64,000 nt of DNA, taken from positions 1,612,001-1,676,000 of the forward strand of contig OZ252008.1 in NCBI GenBank assembly GCA_965246995.1, given 5' to 3'. The notes beneath the pieces were generated by a model that saw only the letters and a list, made by a program, of their open reading frames with translations, was not told the DNA's origin and did no database searches. A program made the position numbers and the translations under genes. Within the stretch, counting starts at the first letter, position 1, and every line of letters begins with the position of its first letter. This document shows, piece by piece, positions 44,401 through 51,177 of the stretch. This stretch comes from VXRJ01 sp965246995 (GTDB lineage: Bacteria; Acidobacteriota; Vicinamibacteria; Vicinamibacterales; UBA8438).

Positions 44401-46117
44401 GCGCGGGTTCTACCTGGACCGCTACGTCGCCGAGGGTATCAACCGGCGCTCGGTCGGCTTCAACAACATGATCGTCAAGGTGTTGTCAGCGATGAACAAC
44501 ACCTTCTTCCGGCCCATCTACACGACCTACCGGATCGGCTTCCAGTCGGTCAACGTGTTCCGGGACTTCTTCCGCTACTGGCGGAATCACCCGAAGACGA
44601 GCTTCGTGAACTCGCTGCGGGATTACGCGCGGGCCGTCCCGTTGGCCGTCGTGCGCGCCACGGGCTGGGCGGGTGGGGAGTGGACCCCGTCTGTGGTGCG
44701 TCGCCAGCTCGAGGCAGCCGCCGACGATCTGGCCGCCGCAAAGCAGGCGCGCATCCTGGGCGCCATCACCTACAACGACTTCCTGTTGGGGCGCACGCCG
44801 GACCGCGCACAGATGGAGGAGGCCATCAAGCGCTACGCCGGTGTCACGGATCTCTCGGACGACGAGGCGACCGAGCGCTCCGTGCGGGTGGCCGCCCGCC
44901 GCCTGCTGGCCCCGTTCCGCAACGTGCTCGACGCGATCAAGGCACTGGCCGACGTCGTCGAGACCCTGCCCAAGGGCGCCGGGATCTACAACGCGGCCGA
45001 CCGCTACGGGGACATCAAGAGCATCCCGCTCTCAGAGCGCGCCTTCATCCGCGAGGCGCTCGGCTCGCCCGACTTCCTGGCCGGGGGAACCGTCAAGCCG
45101 GTCCTGAACAACCTGCTGCTGTTCTCGAACGCCATGATTCAGGGCATCGCCGCCGACTACCGGACGGCGACCACCCCGACGACGCGCGGCGGCTGGTGGT
45201 GGAAGCTCGCCGGCCAAGTGCTCGTACCCAAGACCGTGATGTTCCTCGGGGCGGCTGGCGGGATCGGTCTCGTGGCCCGCGGCCTCGGCCTGATGGACGA
45301 GGACGACGACGATGTGGTCCAGCGCATCATGCGGTCGCAGAGCGAGTACGACCTGAGCAACTACTGGATCATCCCGATCGGGGAAACTGACAACGGCCGC
45401 GGGATCGCGCTGCGCATCCCCACGGACGAGACGGGCCGGATGATCGGCGCGCTGTGGTGGAAAATGTTGCGCCGCGGGGCGCGCGATCAGCACGTCGTCT
45501 CGCTGCTGGCCGACGTCGCCAACTACCTCGGCCGTGACGTGCCGAACCTGCACCCCGGTATTCGGGCACTGCTGTTCGACCTGCCGACGGCGCTGGCCGG
45601 CGGGAACCCGCGCGATCCGTTCCGCGACCGCAACATCTGGACCGACGACGAGCATCTGGCCGGCGGCTGGCCCAAGTGGCGCACGTTCATCGGCTACGAG
45701 TTTCAGCAGCTCGGCGGCGGCATCGTCTGGCGCTTCTCGCCCGGCGAGCAACGGCCGCGGCGGGTGCGGGGCTGGCAGCGCATTCTGGAGGTGCCGGTGG
45801 CCTCGGACGTTCTCCGGCGCTGGATTCGCGTCTCGGACTACGGCGTGCAAGAGCAGGCGCGCGAGGCGCGAGAGCCAGTCGCCGTGGCGGAGGCGCAACG
45901 GCGCCCGCGGCCAACGAGGCCGCCGAGACCTACCTGCGCGACCAGACCGAAGACGCGCCCGCGAACCGGGCGTTGCGGCATCAACTGGCGCGCGAGACGG
46001 CGAGGCGTCTGGCACAGGAGGAGTACCCCGACGGCGGGGGCCAGCGCCGCGCCTACTGGGATCGGGTCTACAGGCGGGTCCGCTCGACACTGGCGTTTGG
46101 CGAGAACGCCACGCTGA
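41471..46117 (+). CDS. Giant phage polyvalent protein: zeta-type kinase, metallopeptidase, LPD38-like tail
   Basis: This uninterrupted frame of 1548 codons starts inside the IS66 fragment (TTG 41471 or GTG 41480), so the original N-terminus is probably lost. Residues 70-270 form a zeta-toxin-like P-loop kinase: SADMAKELFPEFRAS, SAVHESSKRIAE, then GGTGSGKTT at 136-144. Residues 270-460 are a Pro/Ala/Glu-rich linker. Residues 545-560 hold LAHEIGHLIDWL, a zinc-peptidase site (H551, E552, H555). Helical regions follow, then an LPD38-like section (YRIGFQSVNVFRDFFRYWRN, LLFSNAMIQGIAADYRTA). Such proteins are injected with phage DNA. The last 70 or so residues after VAVAEAQ look out of frame; the likely continuation is at 45895-46308. 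Confidence 0.75.
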   Translation: MERVGNVLQTPARTDDAPTADQPTIRRLTGLSEDEADVQEQVASRTERELPALVAQYVDELVTPVDEETGERGEPVYYSADMAKELFPEFRASNESRERFTSAVHESSKRIAETAYRQRLQQPSSEDRNAVLLTSGGTGSGKTTALQFVFPDVWKRSHAIYDSTLSDLPDAKALIDAAIAEGHQVTVAHVLRDPVEAYVRGVVPRSQQIGRLVRLDKHVRTHRAAREVFLDLVKGYADDDRVQFRVVDNRADVPVFLDGGVAALRTVRYDWIDVRRSIEEALAAGEAQSLPRPAARPRGSSARMEGGDQRDHAAGPGAVPQEPAEGLAGADELAPRTASPTDESVAGPPTPPVAAGSPRRAEGGKRDVDQGGDRRDVAEGREEAPLSPGVAAPLPEPSPSPPAAPPGQPPAPSPEPPSTAPSPVAPEPPPDDDEAPPTSGGTTASVGRYDVGSPDAAPAPRGRGQPAVPESGQPPDRSGVPLKGEPAQIDNRLIVPMELPELVALAEEIGSTVSVRTIRARGLFRHERGIAIHPTLGTVENTQQLVATLAHEIGHLIDWLPTKMLERGNLLGRLRTLDRYLRHSFSDEHGRIHLAPIKKELRALSATWRPWDPETATESFRRYRNSAKELYADFVSAVLANPGVAEREAPQTWQAFFDGLDKKPEVATAYFDLQDLLQGDRGTVKERRSEWLREGFRTGQAKAIDVHRAKVETRRLKWQTVIPAFKNAVIDASSALRDTLKDADLPPDLNPVHMLSELNYINHDTWLEQTVAPIARDLEAVGLGTDTLGEVLTYRRVVAGDRSEMANPRGLTPANAQEQLDHVYERLTAEQRTALDGAVDRVREAVQTVRDEAFSAGLYNEDTYEAMQANAEYAAFQVVDHLANDMTHRIYHQTGTFKAIANPFYSTVLKLVVTKTAIEVNRATRAAVDAVRRIDPGSVTGADTRAAVAAGGRVYRRPVSPRESNLGLVTYYENGSTRGFYLDRYVAEGINRRSVGFNNMIVKVLSAMNNTFFRPIYTTYRIGFQSVNVFRDFFRYWRNHPKTSFVNSLRDYARAVPLAVVRATGWAGGEWTPSVVRRQLEAAADDLAAAKQARILGAITYNDFLLGRTPDRAQMEEAIKRYAGVTDLSDDEATERSVRVAARRLLAPFRNVLDAIKALADVVETLPKGAGIYNAADRYGDIKSIPLSERAFIREALGSPDFLAGGTVKPVLNNLLLFSNAMIQGIAADYRTATTPTTRGGWWWKLAGQVLVPKTVMFLGAAGGIGLVARGLGLMDEDDDDVVQRIMRSQSEYDLSNYWIIPIGETDNGRGIALRIPTDETGRMIGALWWKMLRRGARDQHVVSLLADVANYLGRDVPNLHPGIRALLFDLPTALAGGNPRDPFRDRNIWTDDEHLAGGWPKWRTFIGYEFQQLGGGIVWRFSPGEQRPRRVRGWQRILEVPVASDVLRRWIRVSDYGVQEQAREAREPVAVAEAQRRPRPTRPPRPTCATRPKTRPRTGRCGINWRARRRGVWHRRSTPTAGASAAPTGIGSTGGSARHWRLARTPR
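42288..42470 (+). CDS. Possible small ORF nested in the linker region (60 aa)
   Basis: In the +1 frame relative to the large ORF, an ATG at 42288 opens MSDDLSKKPWPRVKHNPSPA and ends ERFRKNPPKDWPVPMS. The composition (charged helix EEINEIMRRDLERFRK) looks more protein-like than the Pro/Gly-rich main frame here. It shares the NPSPARRH motif with the next small ORF. Either these are real overlapping genes or the main frame is overprinted. Confidence 0.35.
   Translation: MSDDLSKKPWPRVKHNPSPARRHVPADPPPGWKEEINEIMRRDLERFRKNPPKDWPVPMS
42495..42641 (+). CDS. Possible small ORF nested in the linker region (48 aa)
   Basis: This is in the same frame as 42288-42470 and 24 bases downstream. It starts MNPSPARRHPQSPPVPPGGL and ends EGIDEMWRKAGKKPLYHPE. 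It repeats NPSPARRH and the same plan of a Pro-rich start and a charged amphipathic end. If real, the large ORF is at least two genes: a kinase upstream, and the peptidase/LPD38 protein starting near 42600. Confidence 0.35.
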   Translation: MNPSPARRHPQSPPVPPGGLKAESETLIKEGIDEMWRKAGKKPLYHPE

Positions 46118-46308
46118 TGAACGGCATCGTGAATGCGCCGACGGTGGAGCAGGCCATCGCCGGCGCGCGCGGGATTCTGGCCGCCGGACGTTCGGAGGCG
46201 ACCCTGCGCGAGTGGCTGGACTTCGGGCTGCGCGAGGGTGTGCTGGCCGCCTCGCGGCGCCGGGCCATCCTCAACGCGCTCCGGGAGCCGGCGGCGGCGG
46301 CGCGGTAG
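45895..46308 (+). CDS. Out-of-frame C-terminal continuation of the polyvalent protein
   Basis: In the -1 frame from about 45895 the sequence reads ATAPAANEAAETYLRDQTED and continues helix-rich (YWDRVYRRVRSTLAFGENAT, EATLREWLDFGLREGVLA) to a stop at 46308. This has normal protein composition. The formal main frame turns Arg/Pro-rich at the same point. A one-base indel or sequencing error near 45890 is the simplest explanation; no classic slippery heptamer is visible. Confidence 0.6.
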   Translation, partial: ATAPAANEAAETYLRDQTEDAPANRALRHQLARETARRLAQEEYPDGGGQRRAYWDRVYRRVRSTLAFGENATLMNGIVNAPTVEQAIAGARGILAAGRSEATLREWLDFGLREGVLAASRRRAILNALREPAAAAR

Positions 46309-46474
46309 AATGGACACCTGATGCGATAAGCACATGCCCCCGGGTCGTGCGGGACTGCAGACCCGCCGCGCCGGGGCGCCAAGAGAACCAGAGGAGAGAA
46401 GCGGCCGTCTCTCGCCGGGTGCCACCCACGCACCCACGAGGGACGGCCGTTTCCCGTTTACGGGGAGCACGCAG

Positions 46475-47878
46475 ATGAGCGAGCGGGACCGACAACACCC
46501 GGCGGCAGTGGGAGCGGCGGTGCTCACCCTGGCCATTGCGATCGCGGTCAGCGGGTGGCGACCGGCGCGGACCCAAATGGTCATGGAGGCCGGCGAAGCG
46601 ATGCCGGTTCCCGTGCAGCAGTTCTTCGACGACAACGGCGACCCGTGCGCCGGGTGCACGCTCTACGCCTTCCAGTCCGGGACGACCACGCCGCAGGCCA
46701 CCTACACGTCGCCGACCCGCGATACGCCGCACGCGCACCCGATCGTGCTTGACGCGGCCGGGCGTCAGACCGTCTTCGTTGACAGCCTCACGTATCGGTT
46801 TGTCCTGACAACCCCAGCCGGCGTCACGCTCTGGTCCGTTGATGGCGTTGGGCCGACGTCGGCCCTCGGGAACGCTCTGGAGAGCCGGGGGGATGTGGTC
46901 GTGTTGCTCGATACGAACGACGACGACACCAACTCGAGATTCAGCATCCGCGACGGATTGGGCCAGACGGTGTTCTTCGTGGACGAGACGGGCGATCTGA
47001 CAGCCGCCACGCTACTCGGCACGGAGGACCTTGCCGATGCGGCGGTGACAGGCGCCAAGCTCGCGGCGGATGCCGTGACCAGCGCGAACATCGAGAACGG
47101 CCAGGTCGAGACGGACGACCTTGCCGACGACGCGGTGACTAGCGCCAAGCTCGCGGCAGACTCGGTGGGCACAAGCCAACTCCGGACCGCGCAGGGCTCG
47201 GCTGACGGGCCAGTGGGACAAGGCGGCGGCCGCCGCAACCACACGACCATCGAATTGAACCGGTACGCCCTGCTGCCGAGCCTGACCGGCGACTGTGGCA
47301 GATCCGCCGATCTGCGCCTCGCGCGGTCCAGCTCGTCGACGGATGCACCCAGGGCCGTCATTGAGGCGGTGGCCTCCGGGTGTCCCGGCGGCACATACAA
47401 CATGACCCTGTACTGGGACTACGTGACGTCCTCCGACAATCCTGCGGTGTGGGTGGTGATCGGTGGGACCGGCGACGTCTATGCGACCTGGGAGTCCGAG
47501 GACCCAACGGGCACGGATTCGCCGTTCGGCGAGCTGGATGCGGGACAGCGCGCGGTGGCGATCGGCCTCCCGTCGTTGGCGCAGCTGGAGGCACTCTACG
47601 CTGCCCTGACGACGGAGCAGCAGGCCGCGGCGCTCGACACGCTGCGCGCGACCGTCGTGACGCGCCGCGGGTGGCTGTCGAGCCTGACCGCGCTGTCGGA
47701 CCTGTCCGGCATCGAGACGCGCTACGAGCCGAGCGGCCGGCAGTGGGCGCTCCGCGCGCTGGCCGCCGCGCTCGATCTCAGCGTGGGCGCGTACATGGTG
47801 ACGCGGATGGCGGTCGACACGACGACCGACACTTGGACGGTCCGGGCGACGGCGCTGACGACGCGGCCAATGCCGTAA
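46475..47878 (+). CDS. Phage tail-fibre/tailspike-like protein
   Basis: This protein has 467 residues from the ATG at 46475 (GGGGAG upstream). After an unusual hydrophobic N-terminus (AAVGAAVLTLAIAIAVSGW) comes a module typical of podovirus fibres: QQFFDDNGDPCAGCTLYAFQ, SGTTTPQATYTSPTRDTPHA, then LDAAGRQTVFVDSLTYRFVL. Two tandem copies of a DLADxAVTxAKLAADxV repeat (about 47030-47165) follow, like the low-complexity shafts of fibres. The C-terminal third would be the receptor-binding or host-specific part. It sits between the polyvalent protein and a holin-sized gene. Confidence 0.75.
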   Translation: MSERDRQHPAAVGAAVLTLAIAIAVSGWRPARTQMVMEAGEAMPVPVQQFFDDNGDPCAGCTLYAFQSGTTTPQATYTSPTRDTPHAHPIVLDAAGRQTVFVDSLTYRFVLTTPAGVTLWSVDGVGPTSALGNALESRGDVVVLLDTNDDDTNSRFSIRDGLGQTVFFVDETGDLTAATLLGTEDLADAAVTGAKLAADAVTSANIENGQVETDDLADDAVTSAKLAADSVGTSQLRTAQGSADGPVGQGGGRRNHTTIELNRYALLPSLTGDCGRSADLRLARSSSSTDAPRAVIEAVASGCPGGTYNMTLYWDYVTSSDNPAVWVVIGGTGDVYATWESEDPTGTDSPFGELDAGQRAVAIGLPSLAQLEALYAALTTEQQAAALDTLRATVVTRRGWLSSLTALSDLSGIETRYEPSGRQWALRALAAALDLSVGAYMVTRMAVDTTTDTWTVRATALTTRPMP

Positions 47879-48082
47879 GTGACGGAAAAGACCGTGGACG
47901 AGCTGACCGCGCTGCTGGAAGCCATCAAGGACGGCGGGATTGTCGCCGTGCTGGTCGCCCTGGGCGCCGCGTTCTACGCGGGGAAGATCCGCCTTGAGCG
48001 CGAGTACCAGGGCATCAAGGCCGACCGCGATTTCTGGCGCGACATTGCGGTCAAGCGCATCAGTGCCGAGCTTGGAGAGTGA
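47879..48082 (+). CDS. Small holin-like membrane protein
   Basis: This 67-residue protein starts at a GTG directly after the fibre stop (TAA then GTG). It has one transmembrane segment (GGIVAVLVALGAAFYAG) flanked by an acidic N-terminus (MTEKTVDELTALLEAI) and a charged C-terminus (ADRDFWRDIAVKRISAE). Size and position after the tail fibre resemble the class II holin gene 17.5 of T7-like phages. The role is inferred from topology and synteny only. Confidence 0.5.
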   Translation: MTEKTVDELTALLEAIKDGGIVAVLVALGAAFYAGKIRLEREYQGIKADRDFWRDIAVKRISAELGE

Positions 48083-48420
48083 TGCACATGTTCGGACTGG
48101 GATTCCTGAACGGCCGGGGCGGCAACGGGGCGGCGCCGGACGAGCCCGAGCTGACGCCGGAGAAGGTCGCCGCGCTGCGCGACGTTGCGCAGGCCGCCGC
48201 GCGGCGCAGCGACCACGAGCAGGCGCGGCGCGACGGGCGCGTCTACACGCTCGACGAGATCCGCCAGGCGCTGGTCTGCGCCGTCGTGCAGGGCGTCGTC
48301 ACGGGACGCCAGCGTGGGGTCCTGCCGTGCGTCCGCCCTGGCACCCCCGCCGAGACGCGGCCACGATCCTCCGTGCGGAAGGGCCAACCCGTCGAGGCCG
48401 CCGCGACATCACAGCGGTAG
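48079..48420 (+). CDS. Small phage-type protein of unknown function
   Basis: This has 113 codons from a GTG overlapping the previous stop (GTGATG); ATG codons at 48082 and 48088 are alternatives. The middle is helical and charged (LTPEKVAALRDVAQAAARRS, VYTLDEIRQALVCAVVQGVV). In T7-like order this is the place of the small terminase, but no terminase features can be pointed to. The end is basic and disordered. Confidence 0.5.
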   Translation: MMHMFGLGFLNGRGGNGAAPDEPELTPEKVAALRDVAQAAARRSDHEQARRDGRVYTLDEIRQALVCAVVQGVVTGRQRGVLPCVRPGTPAETRPRSSVRKGQPVEAAATSQR

Positions 48421-48569
48421 TGGCTGGTGGCAGCCGAGCAAAGGCCGAGCGCGAGGCTCGGATCCGCATCAACGCCATCCCCGAACAGATCGCGAAAGCC
48501 GCCGTCACGCCTGTCCGCATCGTCGAAGACCCGGACGCCTGCAGGTTGACTGGTTGGCCAACGATTTGA
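48420..48569 (+). CDS. Very small phage-type ORF (49 aa)
   Basis: The GTG at 48420 overlaps the previous TAG by one base. The product (AGGSRAKAEREARIRINAIP, then EQIAKAAVTPVRIVEDPDAC) has normal amino-acid composition and ends 28 bases before a strong terminator. It is probably the last gene of the phage block. Function unknown. Confidence 0.45.
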   Translation: MAGGSRAKAEREARIRINAIPEQIAKAAVTPVRIVEDPDACRLTGWPTI

Positions 48570-48597
48570 TACCGTAGACCCAGTTTACGAAAAAGGT

Positions 48598-48663
48598 ACC
48601 TCCCTGCCTGAAAGACTCCTGGTGGGTCAGCCCCATTGGGGCGGGCAGGGAGGTCATTTTTTT
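48598..48663 (+). terminator. Rho-independent terminator ending the phage block
   Basis: ACCTCCCTGCC (48598-48608) pairs with GGCAGGGAGGT (48644-48654), with an inner CCCCATTGGGG hairpin, followed closely by seven T's (48657-48663). It closes the transcription unit of the polyvalent, fibre and holin-like genes. Confidence 0.85.
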
Positions 48664-48717
48664 GCCCCACAGTGGCAACCCTTCACGTCCACCTCGACGA
48701 ATCCGGTAACTTCAAGT

Positions 48718-50375
48718 GTCTTTGTTTACCGGGGTGATTCGACGAGCGCGGACGTAGGTGCCGAGTTCTTCCTCAACAGCCACGCGGAGGCATACTGACA
48801 GCGGCGCTGTTCTACTGACGTGGTTTCGGATCGGAAGGACCGCGCGTTGATCTACGGGGGCGACCGTTGGAGCGTGTCGGGAACGACGGGGCTGGAAGAG
48901 CGAAGCATCGTGATGATCAGAGGGGCGAGGTCGAGTTGACGCTGGTAGGCGGTGCGCACGACGCTGGCAAGCACCTGCTGGGTGTCGGCGCCGTGGCGGG
49001 TACGATTACCGCCACAGACTTTGCGGGTGACCACCGCGGGTCGGATGGCCTGTTCGGCGCGCCAGTTGGTGGCGTCGATCGACGGGTCCCACAGGAAGGC
49101 GAACGTCGCGGCGAATTCGCGGTCCAGATGGGCGGCGAAGCGGTCGGCGGCGTCCAGCGTCGGAGATTTGTCGATCAGCCGACCGAGTTGGGCGAGCAGT
49201 CGGCCGCGAGCGGTTGCCAGGCCGTGGTCGCTCAGAAGCCCGGCGTCGCGGCGGTCGCGCAGCTTGAGAGCGGCCTGCAGGACGGCTTGCACCCGGGCGG
49301 CCCACGGGCTGCGCGGATGATCGGTTCGGAGTTGCCGCGCTCGCCGGATCAAGTGAGCCAGACACGACTGGTGCAGCGCGTGGGTGAAGCGGCGATACGG
49401 CGCCCACCCGTCGCGCACGAGCACGCCGGCGAAGTCGGTTCCCAGGACCGTTGCCGCGTCGTCGAACCCGCGGCCGGAGCGAATCGCGTAGACCGTCGTC
49501 TGGGGCGTGGCGAAGGCCCACAGCCAGTGGCGCATGGCGCCGACGCGCCAGCCGGTTTCATCCGGCGTGACCACGGGAGATTCCCGCACCTGCTGGCACA
49601 GTGCGGTGTAGGTCGGCGCGGCTTGGCGAGCCGTGCGATGCAGCACCTGCGCGAGGCCTCCCGGTGTGACGGTCAGGCCGAACTGGGTCCGGAGCAGGTG
49701 CGCGACCTTCGCCAGCGGCACACCCAGGTGCGTGTGCAGCCGCACGACCAGCGCGACGACTTCGGGACCGAGTTGCACGCTGGCCGCTCCCAGCGCGTCG
49801 GAGGTTTGCAGCCGGTGGCGGCCCTGGACGCGACGCCGACACTGCGAGCAGTGGCCGACCTCGATGTCGAAGCGCCGCACGATGGGGCGCACCACCGGGA
49901 GATCTTCCTGATATTGCGTCGCCACCCGGGATAGCTCGACGGCGCCGCCGCAGTCCGGACACGCGGCAGCCACCGGCGCTCGGCAGGTCTCGTCAACCTG
50001 CGGCGGACGCGGGCGGCACGCCTGCCGGCCGTAGTGCGCACCTGCGCGCCGGCCGGGTCGTCCGCCGCGACCTTGGGGCCGGTCCTTGGCGAAGGGAGCC
50101 GCCTGCCGGAATCCTGCCCGCCGCGCCGCGTCGAGTTGCTGCTTGAGGTGTTCACTGCGGCGCTTCCACCGATCCCGGTCACCCTCGACCCGCGTCAACT
50201 CCTCGCGCAGTCGTGCGATCTCTCGCTCTTGTTCCTCAATGCGGGAATCGCGGGGATCCTGTTCCGTCCGGGGACGTTGCCGTGGCACCCCACCGTTATG
50301 CCAGATCCCCTAGAAAAGTACAAGTCCAAAATGTTGGATCTCGCGCGTCACGAAACCACCCCGCTAAACAAATAC
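48718..50375 (-). mobile_element. IS66-family element (ISBst12-like), copy 2, intact
   Basis: The element is 1658 bp with the same terminal repeats as copy 1 and perfect 8-bp flanking repeats CTTCAAGT (48710-48717, 50376-50383). It carries a full-length transposase and can be considered potentially active, possibly also mobilising copy 1. Confidence 0.92.
48852..50288 (-). CDS. IS66 TnpC-like transposase, full length
   Basis: This 478-residue protein starts at a GTG at 50288 (MPRQRPRTEQDPRDSRIEEQ). It has an N-terminal coiled coil, a basic region (GRGGRPGRRAGAHYGRQ), a zinc-binding motif (CPDCGG ... CSQC), and a DDE core with D in TPDETGWRVG, D in VRDGWAPYR and E in NWRAEQAIRP. It ends PDTLQRSPP. 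Unlike copy 1, the reading frame is unbroken. Confidence 0.92.
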   Translation of the reverse strand: MPRQRPRTEQDPRDSRIEEQEREIARLREELTRVEGDRDRWKRRSEHLKQQLDAARRAGFRQAAPFAKDRPQGRGGRPGRRAGAHYGRQACRPRPPQVDETCRAPVAAACPDCGGAVELSRVATQYQEDLPVVRPIVRRFDIEVGHCSQCRRRVQGRHRLQTSDALGAASVQLGPEVVALVVRLHTHLGVPLAKVAHLLRTQFGLTVTPGGLAQVLHRTARQAAPTYTALCQQVRESPVVTPDETGWRVGAMRHWLWAFATPQTTVYAIRSGRGFDDAATVLGTDFAGVLVRDGWAPYRRFTHALHQSCLAHLIRRARQLRTDHPRSPWAARVQAVLQAALKLRDRRDAGLLSDHGLATARGRLLAQLGRLIDKSPTLDAADRFAAHLDREFAATFAFLWDPSIDATNWRAEQAIRPAVVTRKVCGGNRTRHGADTQQVLASVVRTAYQRQLDLAPLIITMLRSSSPVVPDTLQRSPP

Positions 50376-51017
50376 CTTCAAGTTTTCCCTTGGCGGGAGC
50401 CGTTACTATATCTTCACCGTAACTTGGACCCACGATCCGGCCCCGCTCGCCACCGCACTTACAAACCTCAGGTTCGGCTTGGTGAAGGACGGTGCCAATC
50501 TCTCAGCCTTTCACGCTACCACAGACAAGCAAGCTCACAGGGATCAAGTGGTCGGTGCGATGACCGCGTACAACAACTGGAAATATGCATCCCTTGTCAT
50601 TGAAAAGAGGAAGGTAAACCCATCGCTTCGACACCCAGCGAAGTTCTATACGACATTCGCCCCGAAGGCCCTCAGGTTCGTGTTGAAGGGCTGCCTGACG
50701 GAAGACACCAAGCGCGTACTCTTCTTCACCGATCGGATACCAGTACAGGACAAGAAGTCGTGGGTAGAGAAAGCAATCAAGTCCTGCGTCGGCGGTGACT
50801 CTCGTGTACCGTTCCGTATATATCACCACGCAAAAGAAAGCAACGCGTGGATTCAGGCAACAGATTATTGTTGTTGGGGCGTAGGCCGAAAATGGGAACG
50901 GAACGACACTCGCACCTACGATTTATTCAAGAATCATCTTGAGACACCCGAACTGGACACCATGCGCCTCGGCACCACCTTTTACTACTGATACCAAGAA
51001 TCCAGGGGCTGTCCTAT

Positions 51018-51176
51018 TTAACGACGCTTCTGGCGCCGCAACACCCATCGTGTCAACTGTTTACGGAGCCCTTCGTGATCCCCGCCGTTGAACCGCCATT
51101 CGCACTCCTTCAGGAAGCCGTAGAACCGCTCCCGCGGGATACCGTTGAACCGCCGCAGGTGCCGCTTCGTCTCCAG
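51018..51176 (-). pseudogene. IS1595 (ISXO2-like) transposase, C-terminal fragment
   Basis: About 52 codons read LETKRHLRRFNGIPRERFYG, then FLKECEWRFNGGDHEGLRKQ. The FNGIP...FLKECEWRFN pattern is the end of the ISXO2-like transposase domain. Nothing upstream continues it; the recombinase stop codon lies 2 bases away, so the fragment was probably cut by an earlier integration or deletion. Confidence 0.7.
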
Positions 51177-51177
51177 A

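Larger units (their letters stand above)
48672..50991 (+). pseudogene. DUF3800-like gene split by IS66 copy 2
   Basis: A GTG at 48672 begins VATLHVHLDESGNFK and is cut at codon 16. After the IS66 element (48718-50375) the frame resumes in FSLGGSRYYIFTVTW at 50384 and runs to 50991. Joined across one copy of the 8-bp duplication it encodes 217 residues. The N-terminal HLDESGNF and the C-terminal IQATDYCCWGVGRKWE match DUF3800 proteins, a family of suspected nucleases often found in mobile and defence contexts. The downstream part (start near 50479) may still be translated but lacks the first acidic motif. Confidence 0.75.

Noticed and set aside
45890..45900. Programmed -1 frameshift in the polyvalent gene
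   Set aside because: There is no slippery heptamer or obvious stimulatory structure; a single-base indel explains the frame change more simply.
47030..47165. Repeat in the tail-fibre gene as a possible CRISPR-like or tandem DNA repeat
   Set aside because: The similarity is at protein level (two DLADxAVT-type units) and in frame; it is a fibre shaft repeat.
48867..49934. 355-codon ORF antisense to the IS66 transposase
   Set aside because: It mirrors the transposase coding strand; the same shadow appears opposite copy 1.
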